Part shown: positions 35,394 to 43,128 of the stretch, in pieces
How positions within the stretch are numbered: position 1 is the stretch's first letter
How the letters are laid out: every line of letters starts with the position of its first letter
Origin: an uncultured Hoeflea sp.
Lineage (GTDB): Bacteria > Pseudomonadota > Alphaproteobacteria > Rhizobiales > Rhizobiaceae
NCBI RefSeq assembly: GCF_947501405.1
Contig: NZ_CANMVK010000002.1
Location: 1,178,001-1,242,000, forward strand
Length of the DNA: 64,000 nucleotides
Reading direction: 5' to 3'
Translations under genes and position numbers: made by a program
Notes under the pieces: generated by a model
The model's database searches: none
What the model saw: only the letters and a program-made list of their open reading frames with translations
What the model was told of the DNA's origin: nothing

Positions 35394-36074
35394 GTGTCTG
35401 ACGACCACAACCATGAGCACGGCCATCATCACGACAACGAGCTTGATCCCTTCGCTGCAAGGGTCAAGGCGCTGGAAACCATTCTGACCGAAAAGGGATT
35501 GATCGATCCCGCGGCGGTGGACGCCATCATCGATACCTATGAGCACAAGATCGGCCCGCGCAACGGTGCCAGGGTCGTTGCCAAGGCCTGGGTGGACCCT
35601 GAATTCGCCGAGTGGCTCAAGCGTGACGCCACCGCGGCGATCGCTTCGCTCGGTTACACCGGCCGCCAGGGCGAGCACATGCAGGCGGTGTTCAACGCCG
35701 CCGACACCCACAACCTCATCGTCTGCACGCTGTGCTCCTGCTATCCCTGGACGGTGCTCGGCGTTCCGCCGACATGGTACAAGGCGCCGCCCTATCGCAG
35801 TCAGGCGGTGATCGACCCGCGCAGTGTGCTGGCCGAGTTCGGCCTCAAATTGCCTGAAGCGATCCGGGTCCGGGTTTGGGATTCAACTGCCGAGTTGCGT
35901 TACATGGTGGTGCCGATGCGGCCTGTTGAAACCGACAATTTGACCGAAGATGAACTGGCCCGTCTGGTTACCCGCGATTCCATGATCGGCACCGGCCTGC
36001 CGCTGAGGCCCGGATCGCTTGATCCGGGAGCGCTGTGGCCGGCGACTGACAATGAAGGTGGGAGCGGGTCATGA
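35394..36074 (+). CDS. nthA: Nitrile hydratase alpha subunit (cobalt type)
   Basis: 226 residues starting with GTG at 35394 (AAGGGGG upstream). It hydrates nitriles to amides. The metal-binding claw is Cys111-Thr-Leu-Cys114-Ser-Cys116; Thr at the second place marks the cobalt type (iron enzymes have Ser), and Cys114 and Cys116 are the ones oxidised after metal loading. Further blocks are [17 protein letters not shown] and the NLIV lead-in to the claw. The first 15 residues are His-rich ([10 protein letters not shown]), a likely metal-binding tail. It overlaps nthB by four bases. Confidence 0.96.
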   Translation: MSDDHNHEHGHHHDNELDPFAARVKALETILTEKGLIDPAAVDAIIDTYEHKIGPRNGARVVAKAWVDPEFAEWLKRDATAAIASLGYTGRQGEHMQAVFNAADTHNLIVCTLCSCYPWTVLGVPPTWYKAPPYRSQAVIDPRSVLAEFGLKLPEAIRVRVWDSTAELRYMVVPMRPVETDNLTEDELARLVTRDSMIGTGLPLRPGSLDPGALWPATDNEGGSGS

Positions 36075-36730
36075 ACGGTCCGCACGATCTGGGCGGGCAG
36101 ATGGGATTTGGGCCGGTGGCGCCGGATCCGCTTGAGCCGAAATTTCATGCCGAATGGGAGCGCCGGGCGCTGGGCGTCACGCTCGCAACCGGCGCCATGG
36201 GCGCCTGGAACATCGATGAAAGCCGGCATATGCGCGAAAGCCTGCATCCCGCACTTTATTACAATGCGAGTTACTACGAGATCTGGATCAGGGCGCTGGA
36301 GAAGCTCTTGGAGCGGCACGGCTTCATCAGCGCCGATGAACGCGCGGCGGGCCACGGCATCTGGCCGGGGGTCAAGCCGCTCAGGGTGCCGAAGGCCGCC
36401 GATGTGCCTGGCGTGCTGGCCCGCGGCGCTCCCTGTGACCGGCCCGTCAAAGCCGCGCCCAAATTCGAGCCGGGCCAACAGGTGCGGATGATCAATGAGC
36501 ATCCGACCGGCCATACGCGGTTGCCCCGCTATGCGCGCGGCAAGCTTGGGGTGATCGAGGCGGTGCGCGGCGGCTATGTTTTTCCCGACACCAACGCGCA
36601 CGCCAAGGGCGAGAACCCGGAACATCTCTATACGGTGGTCTTCGACGGTCGCGAGTTGTGGGGCAAGCGCGGCGATCCGGCGCTCAGCGTGTCGATTGAC
36701 GCCTGGGAGAGTTACATTGAGCCCGCGTGA
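36071..36730 (+). CDS. nthB: Nitrile hydratase beta subunit
   Basis: 219 residues. It begins [16 protein letters not shown], the conserved beta-subunit start. Other blocks are [54 protein letters not shown] and [14 protein letters not shown]. Conserved arginines in this subunit contact the oxidised cysteines of the alpha subunit. ATG overlaps the nthA stop (ATGA). Beta-before-alpha order is common in cobalt enzymes; here alpha comes first. Confidence 0.96.
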   Translation: MNGPHDLGGQMGFGPVAPDPLEPKFHAEWERRALGVTLATGAMGAWNIDESRHMRESLHPALYYNASYYEIWIRALEKLLERHGFISADERAAGHGIWPGVKPLRVPKAADVPGVLARGAPCDRPVKAAPKFEPGQQVRMINEHPTGHTRLPRYARGKLGVIEAVRGGYVFPDTNAHAKGENPEHLYTVVFDGRELWGKRGDPALSVSIDAWESYIEPA

Positions 36731-37142
36731 TTCCGCCAGAGATCCGGCCCGAAGCGCCGGCGGCGATGCGGTATCGGGCGAACGGTTCGTTCTGCCCGAG
36801 CCGCTCGCGAAGGCCAATCCTAACACGCCGGATGCCCCGGTGTTTGCCGAGCCCTGGCAGGCGCAGGCCTTCGCGTTGGCCGTAGCGCTTCATGAGCGCG
36901 GGCTGTTTACCTGGAGCGAATGGGCGCAGGCGCTGTCGCGGGAAGTCTCCAGGCCGGATGCCGCGCCCGATGGCAGCGATTACTACCGGCACTGGCTGGC
37001 CGCGCTCGAGACGCTGATTGCTCAAAAGGGCGTGGCCGGGTCTGAACTCGTGGACGGCATTGCCGCCTCCTGGCAACGGGCAGCTCACGCCACCCCGCAC
37101 GGCCAGCCAATCTCGCTGGAAAACGATCCGGAGCGCGGATAG
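36717..37142 (+). CDS. Nitrile hydratase accessory protein (metal-insertion activator)
   Basis: 141 residues from a TTG at 36717 that lies inside the end of nthB; a GGGAGAG site (36705-36711) is five bases upstream, and no ATG fits. The product resembles the beta-like activator (P14K/NhlE type) that forms a complex with the alpha subunit and loads cobalt: VFAEPWQAQAFALAVALHERGLFTWSEWAQALS and YRHWLAALETLIAQKGV are the family blocks. It completes the three-gene nitrile hydratase operon. No amidase or cobalt transporter gene is next to it. Confidence 0.88.
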   Translation: MSPRDSARDPARSAGGDAVSGERFVLPEPLAKANPNTPDAPVFAEPWQAQAFALAVALHERGLFTWSEWAQALSREVSRPDAAPDGSDYYRHWLAALETLIAQKGVAGSELVDGIAASWQRAAHATPHGQPISLENDPERG

Positions 37143-37235
37143 TTCCGGGGCGAGCTCAGTTCGCTCACCCGCCATACTTGAGGGGCTCGGCGCTACATCA
37201 AGGAAGCCAGACGGTTCCGATCTTTCACATCGGCC

Positions 37236-37694
37236 TCAGTCCAGCCACTCCGGCGGCCGGTTGAATGGCGTGCCGAACCGCGACAGCCAAAGGCTGCGCG
37301 CGATGCGCCGGGCGGTCATCAGGATCGGGGCGGCGGTTCGCGGTTCGAACAACCGGTCGGTGGTGGCCTCGAACAACTCCAGCCACAGCCGGAAATCGTC
37401 CTCTTCCAGCCCCGGCAGACTGTTGTGCTTGGCGACCGGTTGACCTGAATATTCGCCCGAATGCAGCAGAACAGAACGCCAGAACCGGTTCATTCGGTCG
37501 AGATGCGGCTCCCATTGTCCGGCAAGCTTGGCCTCAAACAGCGGTCCCAGCCGCTCATGGCGGCGAATGGCGCTATAGAACTGGTCGACCAGATCGGCAA
37601 TTTGCTCAGGCGCAATCATTACGGTCGGCTTGCGCGGCGGCGCGGCGCGAGCGGCAATGACCCGCGGGGCAGGGCGCTCAGACATATCAGACAT
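37236..37694 (-). CDS. Group III truncated haemoglobin
   Basis: 152 residues; a smaller start at 37685 is possible and none has a clear ribosome site, in keeping with coupling to the upstream small gene. The globin core (IADLVDQFYSAIRRHERLGPLF, HLDRMNRFWRSVLLHSGEYSGQPVAKHNSLPGLEEDDFRLWLELFEAT) is the group III form; the proximal His lies in AKHNSLPG. Such proteins bind oxygen and nitric oxide in the cytoplasm. The start overlaps the stop of the 51-residue membrane protein by eight bases. The divergent Rrf2 gene encodes an NsrR-like regulator. Confidence 0.92.
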   Translation of the reverse strand: MSDMSERPAPRVIAARAAPPRKPTVMIAPEQIADLVDQFYSAIRRHERLGPLFEAKLAGQWEPHLDRMNRFWRSVLLHSGEYSGQPVAKHNSLPGLEEDDFRLWLELFEATTDRLFEPRTAAPILMTARRIARSLWLSRFGTPFNRPPEWLD

Positions 37695-37842
37695 AGTTGA
37701 GTGCGATCAGCAGCGCGATCGTTCCCCAGACACACATGTTGATGAAGGAGCGGATCAATCCGCCATCCTGCTCAACGGTGATGCCGAGCTTCTGGCGCAC
37801 CAGATCGCCGGGGAGCAGAAACAGCCAAAGAATCGTTTTCAT
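37687..37842 (-). CDS. Small membrane protein of unknown function, 51 residues
   Basis: Starts at the ATG at 37842 with AAGGGAA eight bases upstream. Two membrane helices (about 2-14 and 33-49) flank a conserved-looking loop, LVRQKLGITVEQDGGLIRSF. The frame extends further upstream, but this is the only good start. It is first in a two-gene unit with the truncated haemoglobin and diverges from the Rrf2 gene. No family name recognised; by context possibly tied to NO or respiratory metabolism. Confidence 0.65.
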   Translation of the reverse strand: MKTILWLFLLPGDLVRQKLGITVEQDGGLIRSFINMCVWGTIALLIALNYV

Positions 37843-37868
37843 GACATTCCCTTTTGAGGTATTTGAGC

Positions 37869-37918
37869 TACCACTATTCCCGATCCATGATAAAAGCAAT
37901 AGATTAAATACCACTATT
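37869..37918. promoter_or_regulatory. Direct repeat TACCACTATT in the Rrf2/haemoglobin divergent promoter
   Basis: The ten bases TACCACTATT occur twice, at 37869-37878 and 37909-37918, exactly 40 bases apart, in the 87-base gap between the Rrf2 gene and the haemoglobin unit. The second is preceded by AAA, whose inverse GGTATTT lies at 37858-37864, so an inverted relation also exists. One copy lies close to each start codon. They are good candidates for binding sites of the Rrf2 product. Confidence 0.5.
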
Positions 37919-37929
37919 AGGACGCTCCC

Positions 37930-38319
37930 ATGCGATTAACGCTTCACACCGACTATGCCTTCCGGATTCTGATGGCGCTGGCGCGAACCCCGAACCAGGT
38001 GATCTCGGTCGAGGAGCTGGCGGCCGAGTTCCGGGTCTCCAAGAACCACCTGATGAAGGTCGCGCAAAACCTTACCGCCGGTGGCTTCGTGGGCACCGTG
38101 CGCGGCCGCAATGGCGGGCTCAAACTCGCAAGGCCACCGCGCGAGATCAATCTCAAATCGGTGGCGCTGCACATGGAGCCCGATTTCGCCATTGCCGAAT
38201 GCTTCGCCAACCGCGAGTGCTCGTTTTTGCCGCGCTGCGGGCTCAAGGGCGTGCTCGCCGATGCCAGGCGAGCCTTTCTCGACACGCTTGACGGGCACGA
38301 TCTGCAATCGATCCTCTAG
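37930..38319 (+). CDS. nsrR: Rrf2 family regulator, NsrR-like
   Basis: 129 residues. Winged helix-turn-helix N-terminus (HTDYAFRILMALARTPNQVISVEELAAEFRVSKNHLMKV). Three cysteines, Cys91, Cys97 and Cys103 in ECFANRECSFLPRCGLK, match the iron-sulfur ligands of NsrR (91, 96 and 102 in Escherichia coli). NsrR senses nitric oxide and represses NO-detoxifying genes, in line with the divergent haemoglobin unit. The stop TAG belongs to RIME copy 2, and a second copy of the gene's 3' end lies at 40254-40343. The nsrR name is by similarity. Confidence 0.85.
   Translation: MRLTLHTDYAFRILMALARTPNQVISVEELAAEFRVSKNHLMKVAQNLTAGGFVGTVRGRNGGLKLARPPREINLKSVALHMEPDFAIAECFANRECSFLPRCGLKGVLADARRAFLDTLDGHDLQSIL
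38230..38315 (+). repeat. 3' end of the Rrf2 gene, left copy of an 86-bp direct repeat
   Basis: These 86 bases inside the Rrf2 gene are repeated at 40254-40339 in the same orientation with a single mismatch that I can see (G versus T at the twelfth base). The copies diverge again right after ATCCT: the left continues CTAG (RIME copy 2) and the right TTTAA. Between them lies the ankyrin-serine hydrolase gene. Confidence 0.92.
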
Positions 38320-38421
38320 CGCAATTCCACTTCAGCTTGAATCAGTAGCGTGTCAGAAAATGCGGGCGAGCATCGCGAGCGGCAGCAATTTCTGACCCAA
38401 CTTCCAGTGGAAATGCGCTAG
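38316..38421. repeat. RIME-like palindromic element, copy 2 (inverted)
   Basis: This ~106 bp copy is inverted relative to copies 1 and 3. It begins CTAGCGCAATTCCACTTCAG and ends AGTGGAAATGCGCTAG, with the inner TCAGAAA/TTTCTGA arms and the GCGAGCATCGCGAGC core intact. Its first TAG (38317-38319) is the stop codon of the Rrf2 gene, so the element begins exactly where the gene ends. Confidence 0.9.
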
Positions 38422-38495
38422 CCTCCGGCCCCAACCAGGAGGCAGCCGATTTGACCAGACCGCTCGACCTCCCGTGACCGGGTGTGAGCGCACGA

Positions 38496-40076
38496 TTACG
38501 GCAGCAGGGATATGAACTTGCCGGCCAGATTGAGATGCGACCGCTCATGCATCCAGTTCTCGCCGTCATGCTCGAGCCATGCCGGGTAGGCGGTGATGAC
38601 GAGCACCAGATCCAATTCGTCGATTAGAACGATCAACTGGCCTCCATGGCCCGAGGCGTAGTTCACCCGGCGGTTCCCCACATTTGCCTGCCACCACTGA
38701 TAACCATAGCCGAGATTACGGAAATAGCGGCCAGCGCGGGTTTTGCGTTCAAGCGTCACCCATACGTCGTCGGAATAGTTCGCAAGCGACGTGGCGACCC
38801 AGTCTTTCCCAATCACCCGCCTGCCGTCAGCGATCCCGCCGTTGAGATAGAGCATGCCGAACTTGGCGTGGGTTCGCGCGGTGGCCTCGAGCACGGGATG
38901 ATGTTGGCCTTGCGGATCGCGCGCCCAATCGCCAAGCACGCCGCCAATTGGTCCGATCACGGAGCTCTCGGCGAATGTCCGCAAGTCGGTGTCACAGGCA
39001 CGCTCGACAATAACCCCGAGCAGCCGGGTCGACAGGTTGGAATAGTTGAACGCGCCCCCCGGGGCATTCACCAGCGCGTACTCCGCCAGAAGCTGCAGAT
39101 TGTCATCCTGGACGAGTTTGTCCCACAGCACCGGATCGGTCTCTTCCCACGGAAGCCCGCTGCGCATCTGCAACAGATGACGGATCGTGATTTTCGAGGT
39201 CCTGGGATCGGTGATCCGGTCGGCATATTCGGGAAAGAACTCCACCACGGCCTGGTCGAGATCAGGCAGGCAGCCGCGTTCATGGGCAACGCCGACAAGG
39301 GCAGAGAAATAGGATTTTACCACCGACTGCATCAGCGACGGCGTGTCGATACCGCCTTCATTGAAGTATTTCTCGGCCACCAGTCTGCCGTTCTTGACCA
39401 ACAGCAGGCTGAAAAGCCTCGGCAGCGCCTCGGCATCCCGGTACATCTCGGCCACCGGTTCGGGATCCAGCCCCTCGGCTTCGGGTGTCGATACAGCAAA
39501 GCCGACGCGTTTGACAGGTGCGAGGTTCACGCCGCGCAACTCCGAGGCTGGAGACCTCAACATCTGCGCGATCTCAGGCCTGGCGGCCGCGACTTCGATG
39601 TCGTCCAATCGGAATCCGATCGGTGCGAGTCGGTCGCGAAGCTGGTCGAGGATTGCCCGCTCTTCGCGCAACGGAGCGGCTGCATAGTCAAACGCCATCG
39701 CGCCGCTTGCGCTTCGCGCATACCGGTCAGCTCCGCCCTCAAGCAGGCTCCGGACAACCTCGGTGCGACCCAGAAGGGCGGCTATGTGCAATGGACTTGA
39801 CCCTTGAGGGTCGCGCAAAGTTGAATCCGCGCCCGCCGCAAGCAGAGCCTCCGCCACCCTTGGCCTGTCGAAAACGGCTGCGATGATCAAGGGTGTCGAG
39901 CCGAACGTATCGCGCTGGTTCAAATCCGCTCCGGTCGCAATATGCTGCTTAACTGCGGCGATATCTCCGCGAACCACCGCCAGGGGCAACGGCACGTCCG
40001 GTCGCGTGTCATCGGCCAACGCACCCGCTGGAAACAGCAGAAACAACAGCGCGATCATCAGTGTTGGCATCTTCAT
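38496..40076 (-). CDS. Periplasmic ankyrin-serine hydrolase fusion (beta-lactamase/DD-peptidase fold)
   Basis: About 526 residues from the ATG at 40076 (another lies six bases later). A signal peptide (MPTLMIALLFLLFPAGALA) leads into three to four ankyrin repeats (about 30-140; GADLNQRDTFGSTPLIIAA, GADSTLRDPQGSSPLHIAA). The C-terminal ~300 residues are a class C beta-lactamase-like serine hydrolase: S251-V-V-K254 (MQSVVKS), Y345-S-N and a HGG motif (ASGHGGQ) for the KTG box. Relatives include peptidoglycan DD-peptidases, esterases and 6-aminohexanoate hydrolases. Fusion with ankyrin repeats in the periplasm is unusual. It sits between duplicated Rrf2 ends, which suggests it was acquired. Confidence 0.82.
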   Translation of the reverse strand: MKMPTLMIALLFLLFPAGALADDTRPDVPLPLAVVRGDIAAVKQHIATGADLNQRDTFGSTPLIIAAVFDRPRVAEALLAAGADSTLRDPQGSSPLHIAALLGRTEVVRSLLEGGADRYARSASGAMAFDYAAAPLREERAILDQLRDRLAPIGFRLDDIEVAAARPEIAQMLRSPASELRGVNLAPVKRVGFAVSTPEAEGLDPEPVAEMYRDAEALPRLFSLLLVKNGRLVAEKYFNEGGIDTPSLMQSVVKSYFSALVGVAHERGCLPDLDQAVVEFFPEYADRITDPRTSKITIRHLLQMRSGLPWEETDPVLWDKLVQDDNLQLLAEYALVNAPGGAFNYSNLSTRLLGVIVERACDTDLRTFAESSVIGPIGGVLGDWARDPQGQHHPVLEATARTHAKFGMLYLNGGIADGRRVIGKDWVATSLANYSDDVWVTLERKTRAGRYFRNLGYGYQWWQANVGNRRVNYASGHGGQLIVLIDELDLVLVITAYPAWLEHDGENWMHERSHLNLAGKFISLLP

Positions 40077-40253
40077 AACAGTTGCTGCCGGAAACAGGGC
40101 CAACCGCCACAAGGCCGGGCAAGCCGGATAAAACAATCCGAATTGTCTCGCTTTTAATGATCGTCGCCGCATTGATGCGGATCATGCCGGTCGGTATTCC
40201 GGTTCGGTATCTGCGAAATACATCTCTGGAATGCCGCCTTTGCGCGGGTGGAG

Positions 40254-40343
40254 CCGCGCTGCGGTCTCAAGGGCGTGCTCGCCGATGCCAGGCGAGCCTT
40301 TCTCGACACGCTTGACGGGCACGATCTGCAATCGATCCTTTAA
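40254..40343 (+). pseudogene. Fragment of a Rrf2 regulator gene (3' end only)
   Basis: These bases encode RCGLKGVLADARRAFLDTL and DGHDLQSIL followed by TAA, the same C-terminus as the intact Rrf2 gene at 37930-38319. No start or DNA-binding part precedes them: upstream the sequence loses similarity, apart from a possible GAATGC trace of the cysteine region. It is either the remnant of a tandem paralogue or the original 3' end displaced by an insertion. Not expected to be functional. Confidence 0.88.
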
Positions 40344-40435
40344 TGCCCCCTTGAGTAAATCCCGCGCCCGGCCAATATCCTCTCATTCGGCGCTCTGGTC
40401 CGCCGCCGCAAACTCCGTCGAAACGGGATCCGCTC

Positions 40436-40897
40436 ATGCCATTGCAAATTGTCATTCGGCCAATCCGGCCACAGGACCACAAGCAATGGAGTGCTCTTTG
40501 GAAGGGCTACAACGCTTTTTACGGACGAGAGGGCGCCAGCGCATTGACGGAAGATGTCATCCAGACAACCTGGAACCGGCTGATCTCGGAGGCTGAGCCA
40601 ATTCATGGTCTGGTTGCAGAATCAGACCACGGCCTCGTCGGGCTCGCCCATATCATCTTTCATCCCAACACCATTCACATCGAAGACACCTGTTATCTTC
40701 AGGACCTGTTCACGGAAGAAGAATGCCGCGGGCGCGGTGTCGCCCGGCAATTGGTCGAGGCCGTCCATGAGACCTGCCGCACCAGAGGCGTGTCGAGCAT
40801 TTACTGGCACACCCATGAGTCCAATACGACCGCCCGGCTGCTTTATGACAAGCTCGCAACAAACACCGGCTTTCTGGTCTATCGCACAACAGGCTGA
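40436..40897 (+). CDS. GNAT acetyltransferase
   Basis: 153 residues, starting MPLQIVIRPIRPQDHKQW. The GNAT acetyl-CoA motif is LQDLFTEEECRGRGVARQLVEAVHETC, with the pyrophosphate loop RGRGVA. The SSIYWHTHESNTTARLLYDKLA segment is the final conserved helix-strand. Substrate not evident; similar enzymes acetylate small amines or antibiotics. It lies 60 bases upstream of the RecD-like helicase gene on the same strand, which may be cotranscribed. Confidence 0.88.
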   Translation: MPLQIVIRPIRPQDHKQWSALWKGYNAFYGREGASALTEDVIQTTWNRLISEAEPIHGLVAESDHGLVGLAHIIFHPNTIHIEDTCYLQDLFTEEECRGRGVARQLVEAVHETCRTRGVSSIYWHTHESNTTARLLYDKLATNTGFLVYRTTG

Positions 40898-40956
40898 CAG
40901 TCTTCGCGGCACGTTTGCCGGGTCGCATAGCCTTACCGAATCTGCCAAGAGGATGT

Positions 40957-42084
40957 ATGCAGTTTTCTCCCCAACAGGATGAGGCGCTCAAGGCCGTCTC
41001 GCGCTGGCTCAAGGATGGCCGCTCGCAGCTCTTCCGGCTGTTCGGCTATGCCGGCACCGGCAAGACCACCCTGGCCCGGCACTTTGCCGAAAATGTCGAC
41101 GGCGAGGTGCTGTTTGCAGCCTTCACCGGCAAGGCGGCGCAGGTGCTGCGTGCCCGCGGCGCAAAGAACGCCCGCACCATTCATTCGCTGATCTACCGGC
41201 CCCGCGGCGAGGAGGAAGTGTCGGATGAAGAGACCGGCAAGACCACGATTTCGCCGATGTTTTCCATCAACCGGCAAAGCCCGCTGGCCCAGGCCGCGCT
41301 GATCATTATCGACGAATGCTCGATGGTCGACGAGGCCCTGGGCAAGGACCTGATGAGTTTCGGCACGCCGATATTGGTTCTGGGCGACCCCGGACAGTTG
41401 CCGCCAATCTCCGGCGGCGGCTTTTTCACCGAGCATGAACCCGATATCCTGCTCACCGAGATCCACCGTCAGGCCCGCGACAATCCGATCATCGATCTGG
41501 CCATGCAGGTGCGTGAGGGCCGCGAGATCATGCATGGCGATTATGGCGCCGCAAAGGTGATCGGCAAGGCCGATGTCGAGCGCGACATGGTGCTCGATGC
41601 TGATCAGGTTCTGGTCGGCACCAACCGCACCAGGCGGCGCTACAACCAGCGTCTGCGCCAACTCAAGGGCTTTACCCAGGACGTCCCCCAGGCCGGCGAC
41701 AAGCTGGTATGCCTCAGGAACGATCCTTCCAAGGGCCTGCTCAACGGGTCGCTGTGGCAGGTGATGACTGCTTCCAAGGAGACCGTCAAACCCGGCATCA
41801 ACCTGATGGTGCGGCCCGAAGACGACGACATGGATCGCGGCGCGGCCAAGATCAAGCTGCTCAAAAGCGTGTTCGAGGATCCGGGCCTCGAAGTGCCCTG
41901 GTCGACCAAGAAGCGCTATGATGATTTCGACTACGGCTATGCGCTTACTGTCCACAAGGCGCAAGGTTCGCAATGGAACTCGGTGGTGCTGTTTGACGAG
42001 AGTTTCGCCTTCCGCGACACGCGCGAGCGCTGGCTCTACACGGCGATCACCCGCGCTGCCGAGACGCTGGTGATCGTCCGGTAG
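40957..42084 (+). CDS. RecD-like superfamily 1 DNA helicase
   Basis: 375 residues from ATG 40957, AAGAGG upstream. Walker A is GYAGTGKTT (30-38); motif II is IIIDECSMVD; motif III is LGDPGQLPP; the C-terminal UvrD_C_2 motif is YALTVHKAQGSQWNSVVL, and TAITRAAETLVIV closes it. It is an ATP-dependent 5'-3' type helicase with only the ATPase core and no N-terminal RecD2 region, and is often annotated ATP-binding/AAA protein or phage-type Dda-like helicase. The stop TAG is the first TAG of RIME copy 3. Confidence 0.9.
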   Translation: MQFSPQQDEALKAVSRWLKDGRSQLFRLFGYAGTGKTTLARHFAENVDGEVLFAAFTGKAAQVLRARGAKNARTIHSLIYRPRGEEEVSDEETGKTTISPMFSINRQSPLAQAALIIIDECSMVDEALGKDLMSFGTPILVLGDPGQLPPISGGGFFTEHEPDILLTEIHRQARDNPIIDLAMQVREGREIMHGDYGAAKVIGKADVERDMVLDADQVLVGTNRTRRRYNQRLRQLKGFTQDVPQAGDKLVCLRNDPSKGLLNGSLWQVMTASKETVKPGINLMVRPEDDDMDRGAAKIKLLKSVFEDPGLEVPWSTKKRYDDFDYGYALTVHKAQGSQWNSVVLFDESFAFRDTRERWLYTAITRAAETLVIVR

Positions 42085-42186
42085 CGCATTTCCACTCGAA
42101 GTTGGGTCAGAAATTGCTGCCGCTCGCGATGCTCGCCCGTATTTTCTGACACGCTACTGATTCAAGCTGAAGTGGAATTGCGCTAG
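42082..42186. repeat. RIME-like palindromic element, copy 3
   Basis: This 105-base copy, in the same orientation as copy 1, runs from TAGCGCATTTCCACT to AGTGGAATTGCGCTAG. The inner arms GTCAGAAA and TTTTCTGAC pair perfectly here. Its first three bases are the stop codon of the helicase gene, and it separates that gene from the convergent TauE-type gene. Confidence 0.9.
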
Positions 42187-42234
42187 AGGCCGGAGTCCGG
42201 CTGGTCGCACTGTCCGCGCCCTATGGGCGAGCCC

Positions 42235-42975
42235 TCACATCTGATTGCACAGCAGGATCGAGAGCCCGACCAGGCTCAGCGCCGTCAGCAGCGCCAGCGT
42301 GGCGCGGCGGAACTGTGCATCGCTGGCGCCAAGAAAGCGCCGTGAGCCGATCACAATGCCGATACCGACCAGCGGCAAAGCGTAAAGCGTTTGCCACAGC
42401 ACTTCGGCGCCGATCATGCCGCGCCAGCCAAGCAGCCCTGCGGCGTAGAGATCGGAGAAAAAGAAATAGGCCACCAGTGTGGCTCGCAGCCGCGCCGGCG
42501 CGATGCCCGCAATGGTCATCACGGCAACGATGAACAGTCCGGAAAGTGCGGTCGCGCCGTTGACGATTCCGGCGCCCAGGGCAACAGCAAACCAGGCGCT
42601 ACCGGAAAGCTCGATGCGCAGCGGCCGAATGAAGGTCAGCACAGCCGCAACCATCAGCAAGAACGCGTAGACTGCCGCCTTCAGTGCGGTCTCCGGCGCG
42701 ATTTGCAGGATCCACACGCCGACCGGGTTGCCGACCAAGCCGCCCGCCAACAGCACCATCGTGTTACGCCAGTCGACATCGCGGAACACCGAACGGGCCT
42801 GGAACAGGCTCGCGGCGATTTCCAGAAGGATCGCCGTGGCCACTGCCGTGGCCGGGCTCACGACAAAGGACAGGCCAACCACGGTCACCGCCGAAAAACC
42901 GAATCCGGAATAGCCGCGCGCAAATCCCGCGACCAGAAACACCAGACCGATCCAGCCGGCAATCACAAGGCTCAT
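42235..42975 (-). CDS. TauE/SafE family membrane exporter (TSUP)
   Basis: 246 residues from the ATG at 42975, with TGGAG four bases upstream; a longer frame to 43020 is less likely. Eight or so membrane helices in two repeats: GFARGYSGFGFSAVTVVGLSFVVSPATAVATAILLEI opens the first and GIVNGATALSGLFIVAVMTIAGIAPARLRATLVAYFFFSD the second. TSUP proteins carry anions such as sulfite, sulfoacetate or organosulfur compounds. The substrate is unknown. It is convergent with the RND operon, and the flanking gap holds nothing else visible. Confidence 0.88.
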   Translation of the reverse strand: MSLVIAGWIGLVFLVAGFARGYSGFGFSAVTVVGLSFVVSPATAVATAILLEIAASLFQARSVFRDVDWRNTMVLLAGGLVGNPVGVWILQIAPETALKAAVYAFLLMVAAVLTFIRPLRIELSGSAWFAVALGAGIVNGATALSGLFIVAVMTIAGIAPARLRATLVAYFFFSDLYAAGLLGWRGMIGAEVLWQTLYALPLVGIGIVIGSRRFLGASDAQFRRATLALLTALSLVGLSILLCNQM

Positions 42976-43128
42976 CCGCTCCACCCCATCAGCCGTTTTC
43001 AGAACGGTCCGAATTCGCACCCTTTGCCATGTCTTGGCATGCCGGTGTTTGATGGGGCAACCGGGGGCTGCTTCTGGCCTTATCGATTCTGGCTGGGAGC
43101 CGCGGCACCGGAAGGCAGCGCCAACCGA

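Noticed and set aside
40172-40254. Continuation of the Rrf2 duplication upstream of 40254
   Set aside because: Only a GAATGC match remains; not enough to call homology by eye.
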